DNA from: Lojkania enalia
Lineage: Eukaryota > Ascomycota > Dothideomycetes > Pleosporales
Reading direction: 5' to 3'
NCBI GenBank assembly: GCA_010094045.1
Contig: ML986775.1
Location: 7,978-71,977 of the forward strand
DNA length: 64,000 nt
The notes beneath the pieces are model-generated. The model was not told the DNA's origin and did not search any database. It was given only the letters and a program-made list of their open reading frames with translations. The position numbers and the translations under genes are program-made. Positions 12,034-23,136 of this stretch are shown here, in pieces (position 1 is the stretch's first letter; each line of letters opens with the position of its first letter).

Positions 12034-12917
12034 ATATCGAACCTTATTGCCCGTAAGACTTATTTTAAAGCATTGTAGTGCCTGTAAAAGTGTTGGTTGC
12101 GTAATTTCCTCATTCTCCTGTTAGGGTTCTAATTCTCGTGAAAGCAGATTTGACGTATCTGAAGGAAAAGAATGGTGTTTTCAGGTTTGACGGACAGACC
12201 GGATTGTACATTTCGTTTCTCACAAAATAGATGCCTGTTGTGGAATAGATCAGGTGATACGATGGTGTATTATACCCGGTTTATTTATTTATTTTTTGGA
12301 AATAGAAAATTGGTTTCATAGAATAATTCTGAAGCTTCTTTTACGCTGAAATAGGCGTCTTATTATTGTGTCATTACAAGATGCAAGGTGCAGGTAGAAG
12401 GCGAGTACTAAGGATACACTAGCGTAAGGATGAGTACCTAGATGTCCCTCTGCAATATTTAAATGAGCTCTGTTGAACGTGATAGCATCTAAGTATTCCA
12501 TTACAAAGCATCTGCATCGCAACATTCGATGGTCATATTTAATGTATACAGAAGACAAAACATAGCCAAGAAATATTCGGAAGGGGCCTAGCTCAAGTTA
12601 TACCACAATTGACCTATATGGAGTTTGATGATCAAGATGAACAAGACGATAGGGCGCAAAGCTAGAAGCACATCTATTCAAGTCCTCGAAACTATTATTC
12701 TATGGCTGGCGACACCGATAAAGAGATGGAAGATGGATTCAACAACTCGTGACGTAATTCCAAATCGCGACACAGCTGGTGGCGCGCGCTTCTGCACCCC
12801 GCCGCCCCGCCCCGGTGATTCCTCATCAAACAGCTTCGGAATCCTAACCACCAATTTCAATTTCGCCCAATTGTTACCTCAATTGACGCATATAATCCTC
12901 CTCTACCGGCCACCTTC
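12034..12917. other. Intergenic between the C6 regulator and msrB
   Basis: Holds the 3' end of the regulator gene and, from about 12760, a CT-rich stretch typical of fungal core promoters ahead of the msrB ATG. No gene seen. Confidence 0.5.
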
Positions 12918-13582
12918 ATGCGCTTTCGTTCCATCCCAACCCTCGTCCACACATTTCACGAGATTTCCAATACCACACTTCGGACGCCCTCAGCCTTTGC
13001 ACGCAGTTTCTATCAAGCGCCTCTACGCACGACAGCGCCCCGATATATGCCACTCCCATTCTTCGGCGCACTATTCGGCTCCAGCTCCAACAAAATGGTG
13101 GATAATACCAACTATCCAGTACAGAAGACGGAGGGCGAGTGGCAAGCGATTCTAAGTCCTGGTACGCTAGCTCTGGTTTCCTGGTTTTCGTACATGAAGT
13201 TGATAGACTGACACACTCACCTGCAGAACAATTTCGCATCCTCCGCAACAAGGGCACCGAAATGGCCGGCTCCGGCAAGTACGACAAGCACTACCCCGAC
13301 ACGGGCGCCTATAATTGCGCCGCTTGCGACGCACCTCTCTACACCGCGAAAACGAAGTTCAATTCAGGCTGCGGCTGGCCTGCCTTCTATGACGCGATTC
13401 CTAATGCCGTCGGCGAGAGACCCGATCCCAGTTTGGGCATGATGCGGATCGAGATTGTGTGCAATAATTGCGGCGGACATTTAGGGCATATATTTAAGGG
13501 AGAGAAGTTTGGCAATCCGAAGGATGAGAGGCATTGTGTGAATAGTGTTAGTATCAATTTTAGCCCGGAAGAGAAGAAATGA
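12918..13582 (+). CDS. msrB: Peptide-methionine (R)-S-oxide reductase, MsrB type
   Basis: Two exons, 12918-13161 and 13227-13582; 199 aa. The enzyme reduces the R-epimer of methionine sulfoxide in proteins, using thioredoxin. Visible family motifs are the two zinc CxxC pairs (CAAC and CNNC), GCGWPAFYDAI, GGHLGHIFKGE and the catalytic RHCVNSVSINF (catalytic Cys in RHCVNS). The first ~58 residues are rich in Arg, Ser and Phe and lack acidic residues apart from one Glu, so they look like a mitochondrial presequence. A second ATG at 13095 (MVDNTNYPVQ) starts exactly where the conserved domain begins and would give a cytosolic form. The intron has GTACGC and CTGCAG borders. Full-length and apparently intact. 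Confidence 0.95.
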
Positions 13583-14729
13583 CTGGATAGTGGAGAGAAG
13601 AAGGAAGACAAGGAGAGGCTTGGGCAGCTAGAGTATATCTGTATGAATGATAGCTGGATTCAGCGACGTGGTCGATATGGAATGAGTGGCATGATTGCTA
13701 TTGTATCTTTCGTGTTTCAAACGGGACGCGAAGTATCCCCTATTATTTACTTCTACTTCCATATTTTCAATGCTATAACACAATGTTGCAACCAAGTCAC
13801 ATAACCCAAAATATGTGATGCTTTAGATACGGGCAAATCATATACCTACTATAATCTTGGAACTTGTTTAGTCGGGTCCTGTTGACCTAACCTATCTTCA
13901 ATTTTCCTATTTCTTACTCTGCTTTATATTGCTTACCGAATCTAGTTGCCTACTTTGCTGCAGCGTCAGACTTTCTAGCAAATTGAGAGACATGAAGCCT
14001 TATCATCCCCCAACACTGTAACTTATGTAAATTTTGCTGCTCGCAGACTTTATGCGCTCGTCTTTTCAGCGGTAGCCAATCTCGTCATCTAGCTGAGACT
14101 GCCCGCACTGACTTGTGACGCCACACGCTACCATTAGAGGAAAGTGCTTGGAACGCCATGTGTGAGTTATATTGCACTTCGGCCATGGTATCCTCCTTTG
14201 AATATTTGGAAATCATCAAGCTAGCTCGGAGGAACTCTTTGAGAAGCTGACCCTTCTGCCAAGGACGTCTACAGCCACAAACAGCCACAACCAATCTCCT
14301 CAAGACAGCCTTCAGCCGAGACCTCTCCACAACGGCCAGCTGTGCAACCTTCAGTACGTATTCGCTTCAGCCATCGTTTCAATTGGCCGTGCGGCGAGAT
14401 TCATTGAGGCTAAGTGAGATAAAGTTCTTGTCTTGTATCTGTAGGAGAGCGGGAAGCGAGATCTAATCTCTTAGCTATGCTCGTTTAAGAGCGAAAAGGA
14501 AAGGCTTAGACTTGTTAAGCGGCACAAGGCGGTGATCTAGATTGCTTGGCATAATGGTACCCTAATGTTCTTACACTGATATTAGACGAATGATGGGTAG
14601 GACAAAGCGTCTCATGCTTGCTTGCATTTTGTATAGAAAGGCCCGTTGTCCAGGCACATCAGCTTCTTCAGCATCGAGACTTATTTTGCTTATTACCACA
14701 ATCTCTAAATCGTTTCCGGGTCGGACAAG
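13583..14729. other. Intergenic downstream of msrB
   Basis: AT-rich 3' flank of msrB, then sequence without any ORF I can support. The last ~150 bases are likely the promoter and leader of the gene at 14730. Confidence 0.4.
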
Positions 14730-15554
14730 ATGCTGCTCACTGCGTTTACGGTCCTGCTACCCTCGCTCACCTATGTATCTTACGGTTACTATATCATCTA
14801 CTACACCAGTATCTACAGTTGGGCCAACAGCAAAAATAGCACCACATCCCAGCTCACACACTATAATGCGTATTTCAACGGCACCCTCACCATGCGCATG
14901 ACCTCCTCCGACGGCCAATGCAACATGCAAGACACCGTCGCCAACTACTCGATGCAAATCGGCGCCATCTCGCCTCAATCCAACACCTCTCTTTCCCGAA
15001 AATCATTCGACAACAACCCCTACTACTTCTCGCTCGAGGGCCCCGAGAGCACCAACGATAGCGAAGCCTGGCTTGAGCTGGAGAGCAGCAGGGACCTGGA
15101 CTCTATTACGAATGCCACAGATTCCATGTTCTGGTCCTTCACGGCGACGAAGAATGGGGGTGGGTGGGATACGAGTGGAAAGCATGTCAAATATGTGCCG
15201 TATAATTCCCAGCAGCTGGACAGCGTTTGCGAGGGGTATTTTTCGGGGGATATTCAGCCGGTGAATAATTGGACGATGAGTGGGAGGATTGAAGAGAAGA
15301 CTGTGAATTTTACGTTTGGGCCCGCGGATTGGACAGAGAGTGGATTGGATTATACGAGGACATGGTCGTTTGAAGGGGTCTGGTGGAGTGAAGGGGCAAA
15401 GTTGGAGGTTGGAGGGGACGATATTCAGACTAGTGGTATGTGGGTTAATAAGACGGCGAGTCAGGAGAATAAGGAGAATGTGGCGAGTGGGTTGAGGTGG
15501 TGGAGTGTTGGGTCGATGGGTTTGGTGGGTGTTGTTGTTTTGATGGTTATGTGA
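14730..15554 (+). CDS. Probable GPI-anchored secreted surface protein, function unknown
   Basis: Single exon, 274 aa. The N-terminus (MLLTAFTVLLPSLTYVSYG) is hydrophobic and can serve as a signal peptide. There are many N-glycosylation sequons (NST, NGT, NYS, NTS, NDS, NAT, NWT, NFT, NKT). The C-terminus, after a polar spacer, is a short hydrophobic tail (SMGLVGVVVLMVM) with no charged residue after it, as in GPI-anchor signals. Only two cysteines are seen in the mature part. No named domain is recognised; a cell-wall or plasma-membrane surface protein is inferred from topology. An upstream coding exon cannot be excluded. Confidence 0.65.
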   Translation: MLLTAFTVLLPSLTYVSYGYYIIYYTSIYSWANSKNSTTSQLTHYNAYFNGTLTMRMTSSDGQCNMQDTVANYSMQIGAISPQSNTSLSRKSFDNNPYYFSLEGPESTNDSEAWLELESSRDLDSITNATDSMFWSFTATKNGGGWDTSGKHVKYVPYNSQQLDSVCEGYFSGDIQPVNNWTMSGRIEEKTVNFTFGPADWTESGLDYTRTWSFEGVWWSEGAKLEVGGDDIQTSGMWVNKTASQENKENVASGLRWWSVGSMGLVGVVVLMVM

Positions 15555-15896
15555 GGTGTGGATTTGATGTGTCGTTGATACGGTTCTTGTTATTTTGGGA
15601 GACTATGTCTAGAGGACTTGATGAATGTATCATGCATTGAGGGCGGCACATTACATATAGCTATTAAGATCACGCGGTGTTATGATGGAGAAAGGTGGGT
15701 ATTGTTTAGCGAAAGTTCTCAAACGTACTATTTATCATTCACGAACAATGACTCTATTGTGACAAAACCTCGTGCTAGTTCATCTAGTGCAGGAATCATA
15801 AGGAATTCAATTTACCTTAATCTTCCTCGCCCCTTTCACAGGCTTTCTCCTTTATTCCCTCTAGTTCCCCATTTCTCCATTACTCAAGCTCCCACC
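15555..15896. other. Intergenic with pyrimidine-rich leader
   Basis: Short spacer between two + strand genes. Bases 15824-15893 are strongly C/T rich and run directly into CCCACCATGC, a good start context for the next gene. Confidence 0.5.
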
Positions 15897-16724
15897 ATGC
15901 CTCTCTTCCGCAGTCTCAAATCCACCTTTCTGGGAGAGGAGCCTGACTCCGGCTTTTTTGTTGGAGATTACAGCTTCCCGAAACCTCTCTTCATCTATCA
16001 TGATCTCCCGCGCTTAAATGGAGGATGGGGCTCTAACCGCATATCTAACAACGAAATCTGCGAAGCCTACCGGCCGTATAGAGATCTTCGAAGCTTCAAC
16101 CGCAACGAAAATCCATATGGATATGCGCGCCAGCAGGTATATCTGAGGAACCAATTCCTGAGTCTAGGTGAACGGGTCCAGCGGCAAGTTCAAGAAGACA
16201 TGGCGAAGTGGCGCGCTAAGCATAGACCAGAGAGCGTGCAAGTACAAGAGCAGATCATGACAAGGGGGAAATTTTCGGATAGCATCGCGTTGCTCAGGAA
16301 CATGGTTGAGCCTATGATCGACATAATGTGTGGCATCGAGGAAAGCAATACCACCAAAAACGGACAAATGATGGTGTTTCTTTGTAAGCAGTTGGTCTCG
16401 CAGTGTCTGGTGCCCGCAATCATCGAGTTGCATCGTATTGACCCTTTCTTTCAAGTGGTACCATCAAAGGAGAATCTTCGAGATCGATTATATTGGCCAC
16501 TGGAAGCCTTGAGCATGCTATATGAATTCTTTGCTAAGCTACAGGAAGAGTTACCCTTGGAAATACAGGTCCTGCTGGAGTGTCTAGAAGAGCTTGTTCG
16601 GCTGCTTGGTGGCGTATTGACTATACGGCGATCATCTGCAATATTTATTCCACAGCATGAAACTCCTCAACAGCCAGCTGTCCCTCAGCAACAAATAGAT
16701 TCGGCTCCTGATTTGGATATGTAA
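15897..16724 (+). CDS. Hypothetical protein, 275 aa
   Basis: Single-exon ORF. The start at 15897 is chosen over in-frame upstream codons because it lies in a CCACCATG context after a CT-rich leader. The product is soluble-looking, begins MPLFRSLKSTFLGEEPD, has an N-terminal aromatic/Asn-rich part, and a helical, Leu/Glu-rich C-terminal half (about 150-245, LEALSMLYEFFAKLQEEL...LECLEELVRLLGGV) that could form coiled coil or helical bundle. The last ~25 residues are Pro/Gln-rich. No signal peptide or membrane segment. I do not recognise the family. Confidence 0.6.
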   Translation: MPLFRSLKSTFLGEEPDSGFFVGDYSFPKPLFIYHDLPRLNGGWGSNRISNNEICEAYRPYRDLRSFNRNENPYGYARQQVYLRNQFLSLGERVQRQVQEDMAKWRAKHRPESVQVQEQIMTRGKFSDSIALLRNMVEPMIDIMCGIEESNTTKNGQMMVFLCKQLVSQCLVPAIIELHRIDPFFQVVPSKENLRDRLYWPLEALSMLYEFFAKLQEELPLEIQVLLECLEELVRLLGGVLTIRRSSAIFIPQHETPQQPAVPQQQIDSAPDLDM

Positions 16725-17671
16725 GGCATGAGGACACTGTTAATGTCTAGGATTTGGTAAATACTCACGATTCCAGGTATCCCGAAACTCGGAAAAAGCC
16801 TATATTAGGGCGTTACATAGTTAAGATGGAGTAGCCAATCAGAAGCTCTCTATTGATAAGGCACAACCACAAATATGGATAGCTAGTGGGAAACACTCCT
16901 TCACTGCCAATGATAGGTCAAAGTAATACGTATGAAAGTTTAGATCTTCACACCAAGTTCTACACCCGAAATTATCTTGATATCAAAATTTGACGCCATA
17001 AACCGACGGTTCGGTACACCTATAGTGTTTCTTCGAAGCATATGTGACAATAGATACCGTTCTCAGTCCAATCAGTATTATGCTTTTGATTGGATTCTAA
17101 TCGCATTACAATGATAGCGAGAGACATGCATGCTAGAAATTGTGTGTACTTTAATGGGCTAGAACACATTATGAAATAGGACTGTAGGATTCGGTGGTTT
17201 AGCAATGATATCGGGCATGGTAGACAAAATTCTAGAGAAAAAAAAAAAGGTTATAAAAAACTGTTGGTCACAAATACGCAGGTGTATCCTAGAAAGGAAA
17301 CCAAGAATTCCGTGAAGTATTACATTTGAATTCGCTCTATGTGATCCTGAGAGGCCCAGTAATACCCAAAACTACCCCAAATGAAATATCTACCATTATT
17401 TCTTAAACTATCATATTATCACTATCGTCTCTTACCTAGGCTATTTATCACCAACTTCCACATACTAAATGCTATCTATTTCAATATACTATTTTATCAT
17501 CAAAGCCCTCAGGAAATTAGCCTTGAATGCTGAAACAAGAGCTACAACGTACCCTTAGGAAATGGAAAGTTAAAAGGATACTTAAATGTATTAAGGAAAC
17601 CCAAGTGGAAGCAAAACGCTGCGGTATAGATACTTATGGCCGCCGGTAATAAGACATTTGTGAACGATAAA
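16725..17671. other. AT-rich intergenic region
   Basis: No gene, RNA or repeat recognised. Contains an A10 tract near 17238. It leads to the left target duplication (ATAAA, 17667-17671) of the solo LTR. Confidence 0.4.
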
Positions 17672-17851
17672 TGTGATTGGGATTTTGGCAAGTCTGCCGA
17701 GTTGTATCGGATATCGTCGTACGATATCACGCCGGATATCAGCTGATATGCCCCTTTTTCTATGTAAATAAATATGGTCTGCTGGCCATCCTCAATCAAT
17801 CAGTTCAGTTCCTCATATCCCTCCCTGAGACAAGATTTGCCTCTCACCACA
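17672..17851 (+). repeat. Solo LTR, copy 1 (180 bp) with ATAAA target duplication
   Basis: Starts TGTGATTGGG and ends CACCACA, flanked on both sides by ATAAA (17667-17671 and 17852-17856), the 5-bp duplication expected of an LTR retroelement insertion. It contains a run of GATATC palindromes, a TATA-like AATAAATATGG, and the segment CAATCAATCAGTTCAGTTCC shared with the other copies. No internal retroelement sequence follows, so it is a solo LTR left by LTR-LTR recombination. Confidence 0.85.
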
Positions 17852-20750
17852 ATAAAAAAGACATCTCGAAGGTTCAGTGTAGCCCAGAACTCTACGCCGG
17901 ACGATTTCCGTGTAAGAATCGAAGGATTATGAGACCTAAAGTGGTGTTTAGTGGAAGAAGATCACAATTTTAATTAACATATTGCCTTACCATAATTCCA
18001 ACCTATAAAGAGTGTGTCACGTGTTTCTACTATCCTATTACAGTTGGTCTGTTTTCAGGCCTATACAGTCTCGCCATTACCAGCCTCTAGCGAGGCAGGC
18101 CACTTACCCTCCTTCAATACATGAATATTTGCCTCAGCAATTGATGCTGCCTGATACGCGACAGAATGTGCCCAACTTTTCTAGCACTATAAAGAGAGAT
18201 CTGGTCAACTCAAGTTCGCTAGGATCTTGTGATCTTTGTAGAGCTTTTCATTTGAGTCCGAAAGTGGTTAATTTTACTTTTACTCTACCGTAAAACCTTT
18301 TTTTCTTCAACTTGAAGAACATACTCCAGGTTCTTGGCGCAAGAGGACGCCCCTTGATCCTAATCGTAGCCGAGCGATCAACTTGTTCTTTTCGAAAGTT
18401 AGCAAAATTGCATTTAGTGGACTTCCACATCATACTGAAGCTCTTCAGAATATTGAACTTGTTGACATTATCTCTGGTTTTGAGATAAATCAAGCAAATC
18501 CAATGGTGCATGAGAATGCTGAGTACGCGCCCGGTGGCAGCAGATCTTTGGTATTGTTCGTGCATGAGGAATGGTATTAGCTTGGAGATTTCTACCCCAT
18601 TGAGATAACCGGCGGGATTGATAGATGGCTGAAGCATTTCCGCAGTCTTCCTCCATTCTTTAACTACGTCGTACTAGGAATTAAGATATTCGGAGTATCC
18701 AACACGCTTCTTCATTTAGCCCAAGATGGCCATGAGGTACCTTGTGTTTTTACTAACTAGGTAATCTCAGGATGAATACTCTCTTCGGTTTCCTATTTCA
18801 TGTCAACCTCCATGAACGTGCCAACTTAGAGAGGCCACGCCGCCTATGGCGAAACCAATGCTAGTTGGAGGAATGTATCCTCTTTGAATGCTTCCCACAG
18901 AAGGGAGCAGAAATTCTGCAGGCCAAGTCTATCCAATCCACCAAGATATTGTCCTCGGTCTGGTTATTTGGCTCAAGCTTCTCTTACCTTTATTGGAGGT
19001 CAGCCTCAATGGTGCATAGATATCAAGTGCCTCTGTCCGTTGGGTTTCATCACTGTCGATCACCACGAAAAATCGTGACAGTGCTACGGTCAAAACCTAG
19101 GGTTTCGGGACTAGTTTCGGTCGTGCCTCAGAATGCATCTATATAACCTCCTATTGTCTCTTAAACTCACTATAGGCGAGGAGCGTGCTCCCAACTCCTG
19201 GGGATGCCTTTGATTAGTTGCAAAGTTACGCGACTTTATTCATATTTGGCGGGCAGTGGTGATGCAGCGCGGCGCGGAAATTATTATTCTTGTCCTAGGG
19301 TTAAATGCTTCGCCGTCCGCTAAGACAGAGTGCATTGGAGATGGGGGAAGCGATTGTCAAAATAAAGCTCATATTTCAATATAGAAGCATGTCGATCCAT
19401 TAGGTGTTACGGGAAATGTGAAGTCGCGTACATATATGGGCGAAGATGCGTTTAGAAAATTTGACCGGGGAATGGCTCCTTCTAGAATAGAAACATAGTG
19501 GTTGCACCTCATTTCGAAGTGGGCATACTCGTTACTCCGCTCGTGTATAAGGTACTTAGTTACGGTTAGGTAGAACTGGACTGGCTACCAGGAGTCGTAC
19601 ACGACTCTGAGAGATTGGGACATGCAATTAAACGGTTATTGGATATTGTACACTTGCTAAACAAGTTGAGGCGCCTTGGGTCGCCAAAGAGAATTTTATA
19701 AAATATAGATTGTACAGATACTACGTTAGCACTTAATGACGTGTCAACACCTTCATCATAGGCGTCACTGTTTGACCGCCAAGGAGTCGGAAATGCGGTG
19801 AAAGACGGTGCTTCGCCCCGCTACATATATAACGTGCTCCAATTAGTGAAATAACCATTTACTCAGAATATTCCCACATCCCGCTTATCACTCTCCCTAT
19901 TTATCAACTCTATAAGTATTCGCTGGTAGTGAATGGGTATGCTTCGCGGAAAGAGTATGGGCAGGATTTTTTGAAGCAAGGCTTACCAAAACGAAGGAAT
20001 CGGATGAATAATATGATGGGGAAGGGAATATCTGTAATGTCCATGAATGGTCGGGCATTTCTAGAAGCTTTAAGCTCTAGGGATGGATTCCCGGACCACA
20101 TAGTAGAGGTTCAGATAGAGGCACGCCTGAGTATTTTCATGCTTATGTGTGATCCGTAATTCGAACATAGTCTTCTAGACCGTCTTCGCTCCTTCTACGC
20201 TCAAGTTTTTATGAGATGGTGTCCCTCTTAAACTTTAGCGCAAGGTCATCGCATTTTTACATAATTTGGGTACATGTGTTTAATTAGAAATTTAGGCATA
20301 AGCCCAGATGAAATAAAGGTAAATCAAAGACGAGAGAGAGTAAATCTTTCGATAATATAGATTAAATGATTTTTGAACAGTTCCTATCATAGCATCCTTG
20401 CGAAAAACCTTGAAATGATGCTTTTAACATGGCGTTCCATGTTATGATGACTACATTTGTCGGCCGCTGCTGTAGTCACTGAATTCCCCGGAACAATTCC
20501 CAGGTGCCATGTACTCGAACAGAATGTGTGAAGATGAGATCACAAGATGTGAGAGTGAGCTCATACCTGCGACTTGGTAGGGATAAATTAATCCTAGATT
20601 GAGTGTGGGAGTATACTTTCTTCAAACTAAAGAAATTTTTTAATTTTTTAATTTTTTTTTTATTTAAAACACTAGTCAGAAAACGAATATTCCCTCAGTG
20701 ATTGACAGTATCGTGATAGCTCCCACTCTTAAGGTACTTCAAATTTGAAT
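17852..20750. other. Gene-poor stretch of the accessory island
   Basis: Nearly 2.9 kb without a supportable intact gene. ORFs are short and in conflicting frames. One 25-codon relic resembling a dinucleotide-binding N-terminus is listed separately. Poly-A/T tracts lie at about 20638-20665, just 3' of the RING-like gene. Confidence 0.4.
18665..18739 (+). pseudogene. Possible relic of an FAD/NAD-binding oxidoreductase N-terminus
   Basis: Translates to YVVLGIKIFGVSNTLLHLAQ followed by DGHEV, resembling the start of DadA-type FAD oxidoreductases (VVLGAGIIGVS...HLAxDGHEV), with the second Gly of GxGxxG lost. Nothing convincing continues on either side. The match is short and may be chance. Confidence 0.25.
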
Positions 20751-21419
20751 CTACAACACTTTCATCTTCCGTGTGCAAAGTCCAACAACAATTAGTATAA
20801 GTAATAAGGTTTGGTATGCAATCCAGCTTATCACAAAGCTAAATAATGCAAATGCATATACCATGGCTAATATACTCAAACATACCGCCCCCGAGAGTAT
20901 AAGCGCTAAAAGCTTCAAAAGCCAGAACGAGAATACGTAACAGACTGCGATGATGAGATATAGTAGGATAATTTCATAATTGGTAACGAAGTAAAAGTTG
21001 AGGGCTTCCATTACGCCGATGGTACCGTCAAAAAGCGCCTGTCGACGGGTTATTTGTTTGTTGTCGGTAGAGATCATCAAGGCCCAGTTATCTTGGAACT
21101 GAAACCACTTCGTGTTGCATATCCATCGTAAGGCATTGAGTGCAAAGTTCGAAGTGTTTGGCTTTTGTGGAAGGCTGTGATTCCAATAGGGACATATGCC
21201 AGGATAATGGTGGATCCAAGTGTTAAAACAAGACCTCCCGATCAAATGGCCACAGGGAAGAAGGCGTATTGGACGACAACCGTAGTTTAAGCCGTCGGAG
21301 TGCATTTTCAAGTAAGGCTCCTTGCATATAAGGCAGACATCGTCATCGTTGACTGAGACAATTATCTCATGCTGATATATATCAAAACGATTGAGTATTG
21401 ATCGCAGAGGTGGTGTCAT
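20751..21419 (-). CDS. Degenerate RING-finger protein with C-terminal membrane segments
   Basis: Single exon, 222 aa, ATG at 21419. Residues about 28-75 look like a RING finger: VCLICKEPYL, then RLLPCGHLIGRSCFNTWI, then GICPYW. Compared with the C3HC4/RING-H2 pattern, the fifth ligand position is Gly (CGHLIG) and the final CPxC is CPYW, so two zinc ligands are missing. The C-terminal third is hydrophobic with about three membrane-spanning stretches (NYEIILLYLIIAVCYVFSFW and two further segments). Known membrane RING proteins are E3 ubiquitin ligases; whether this one is active is doubtful. Located in the transposon-rich island. Confidence 0.6.
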   Translation of the reverse strand: MTPPLRSILNRFDIYQHEIIVSVNDDDVCLICKEPYLKMHSDGLNYGCRPIRLLPCGHLIGRSCFNTWIHHYPGICPYWNHSLPQKPNTSNFALNALRWICNTKWFQFQDNWALMISTDNKQITRRQALFDGTIGVMEALNFYFVTNYEIILLYLIIAVCYVFSFWLLKLLALILSGAVCLSILAMVYAFALFSFVISWIAYQTLLLILIVVGLCTRKMKVL

Positions 21420-22494
21420 GTTGCGAAGTGGCCTGTTGATGCTGTCGTAGTATACAGCTAGAGAAAATATTAGTGGAATTCTTTTATATGAAGTGGCTAA
21501 TCACTGTACTAAAACAATATGGGAAATGTCTCGGTGCCCATGATTTGTCACAATGATTTTGGCCGTTAGAAGTAAATTTAGCGAACTGAAACATTCACAG
21601 GACACTAAGGTTTATTACTTCCTTCCTAAGTCTCTTGCTCCACGCAAGCGTTTGCCAAAAAATTTTTCGTTCATAAGAAATTTATGTATAGCTAAAATCG
21701 ATGAGTTATAGATAATTCTGGAAACATAAGGTCAGCGATACGGATCTTTGAGAATGCTATACTGTCGAACATCAGAGGTTCCTCGCTCCCCACTTTCATT
21801 TTCGCTTGCATTCTAGGATCGGCATGATTATTTGTATTAACATCTGAATCTTTTTCACAAATATTAGGCAAATAAGAATAAATATCATCGATGTAAAAGA
21901 GATGGTAATAGCTAATACGCCAAGAAACTAGACCTGTGCAATGCGGTATGCTAGCGAGTCTGGGAGCGAATCTAGTAACCACAGCAATGCTATTACAGCA
22001 AGCTCTCTTGTTGCGAGCGCTAGATTAATTAAGTTCGTGTGAAGTTTAATATCTTCGCATACCGTAAAGAATAAAAATGTGACGCTTGTATGCCCAAGCA
22101 AATAGAGCGCTTGACCTAGCGTAAGCGATCCTGTTCTAAGGGCATTGTCGGCCGAGATCAACCGTGGAGCTAGTCGCCCCTTATCAACCAAAAATTCAAT
22201 TATCTCTACATCGAGGTAATCACGTGGTTCAAAAGCTAAGCGCACAAAGTTTATTGGGCAGTAGGAAGGTAGTAGAGAGTGATTGAGATGAGAACGCTTC
22301 TCAGACGCGCCGCCATAGTGTAAGTTCTACTGTGTCGTGCTCTTCTCAATTAATCATATGTAAGGTATTCATAAGATACGATGCGGAAGAGATAAAAGCA
22401 AGCTAAATACTTAAACAATGAGAAATAACAGATAAAATCAGCTTCATATTCACAACGCCCTTCATCATGAGCCCATAATCAACTTAAAGATTCA
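21420..22494. other. Intergenic with an unassigned - strand ORF
   Basis: On the - strand, 22250-21928 is open (about 105 codons, DVEIIEFLVDKGRLAP...ALATRELAVIALLWLLD) but lacks an ATG start. It faintly resembles ankyrin-type helical repeats. A second short frame overlaps at 21982-21692. This may be a decayed gene or chance; I assign no function. The left target duplication (ATTCA) of the next LTR is at 22490-22494. Confidence 0.3.
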
Positions 22495-22697
22495 TGTGGT
22501 GAGAGGCGAATCTTGTCTCAGGGAGGGAGATGAGGAGCTGAGCTACTTAATTGAAGATGGCCAGCGGGCCATATTTATGTACATGAAAAAGGGGTATATC
22601 AGCTGATATCCAGCGTGATATCCGGCGTGATATCGACCGTGATATCGTACATCGATATCTAATACAGCTCGGCAGACTAGCCAAAATCCCCATAACA
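22495..22697 (-). repeat. Solo LTR, copy 2 (203 bp, inverted) with ATTCA target duplication
   Basis: Reverse-complement copy of the 17672 LTR. On + it begins TGTGGTGAGAGG and ends ATAACA, and it is flanked by ATTCA at 22490-22494 and 22698-22702, a perfect 5-bp duplication. It is ~23 bp longer than copy 1 because it holds two more 12-bp units of the GATATCACGNNN type. Confidence 0.85.
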
Positions 22698-23136
22698 ATT
22701 CATATTATTGAAAACGATCTTATTTATCTTCCTCTTAACGATACCTAAATACTGTGAGATATACACACATACATTTTTCTAATACATCTGCCCTAAATCA
22801 AAAGTAGCTTATTCCGTGTATTTGTTTCTTAGTACACGCCAAACTTCCAATTGTCATCTCCAATTCTAGGACAACAGTAAGGGAATATTTATATAAGCAA
22901 ATATAGTCATGATTTAAGTCAGTATACTACGGGTGACTCTCCGTTTTCTTTGTCCTTTAAATTATAATGTGGCAGAAAAAAAAACTGCTCACCACAGATT
23001 TTTCGACATGGTTGAAGCTGTAAGACACATTCCGGAGTTACACATTCTAGTCCTAAAGGAGTCATAGCCTACTTAATAAAGTATTTAGGCATTTCTACGA
23101 TGAAAAATGTTAGCTATGGCAACGTGTATTATAATT
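22698..23136. other. AT-rich spacer
   Basis: 439 bases between the solo LTR and the inverted-repeat element. No gene or repeat recognised. Confidence 0.4.

Noticed and set aside
14730..14830. A possible short intron near the start of the GPI-protein gene (GTATCT...ACCAG)
   Set aside because: Lengths of 35 or 44 bp break the frame, while the unspliced frame is open.
22600..22670. Tandem GATATC units as a possible CRISPR-like or satellite array
   Set aside because: Units are 12 bp without unique spacers and sit inside an LTR; eukaryotic context.
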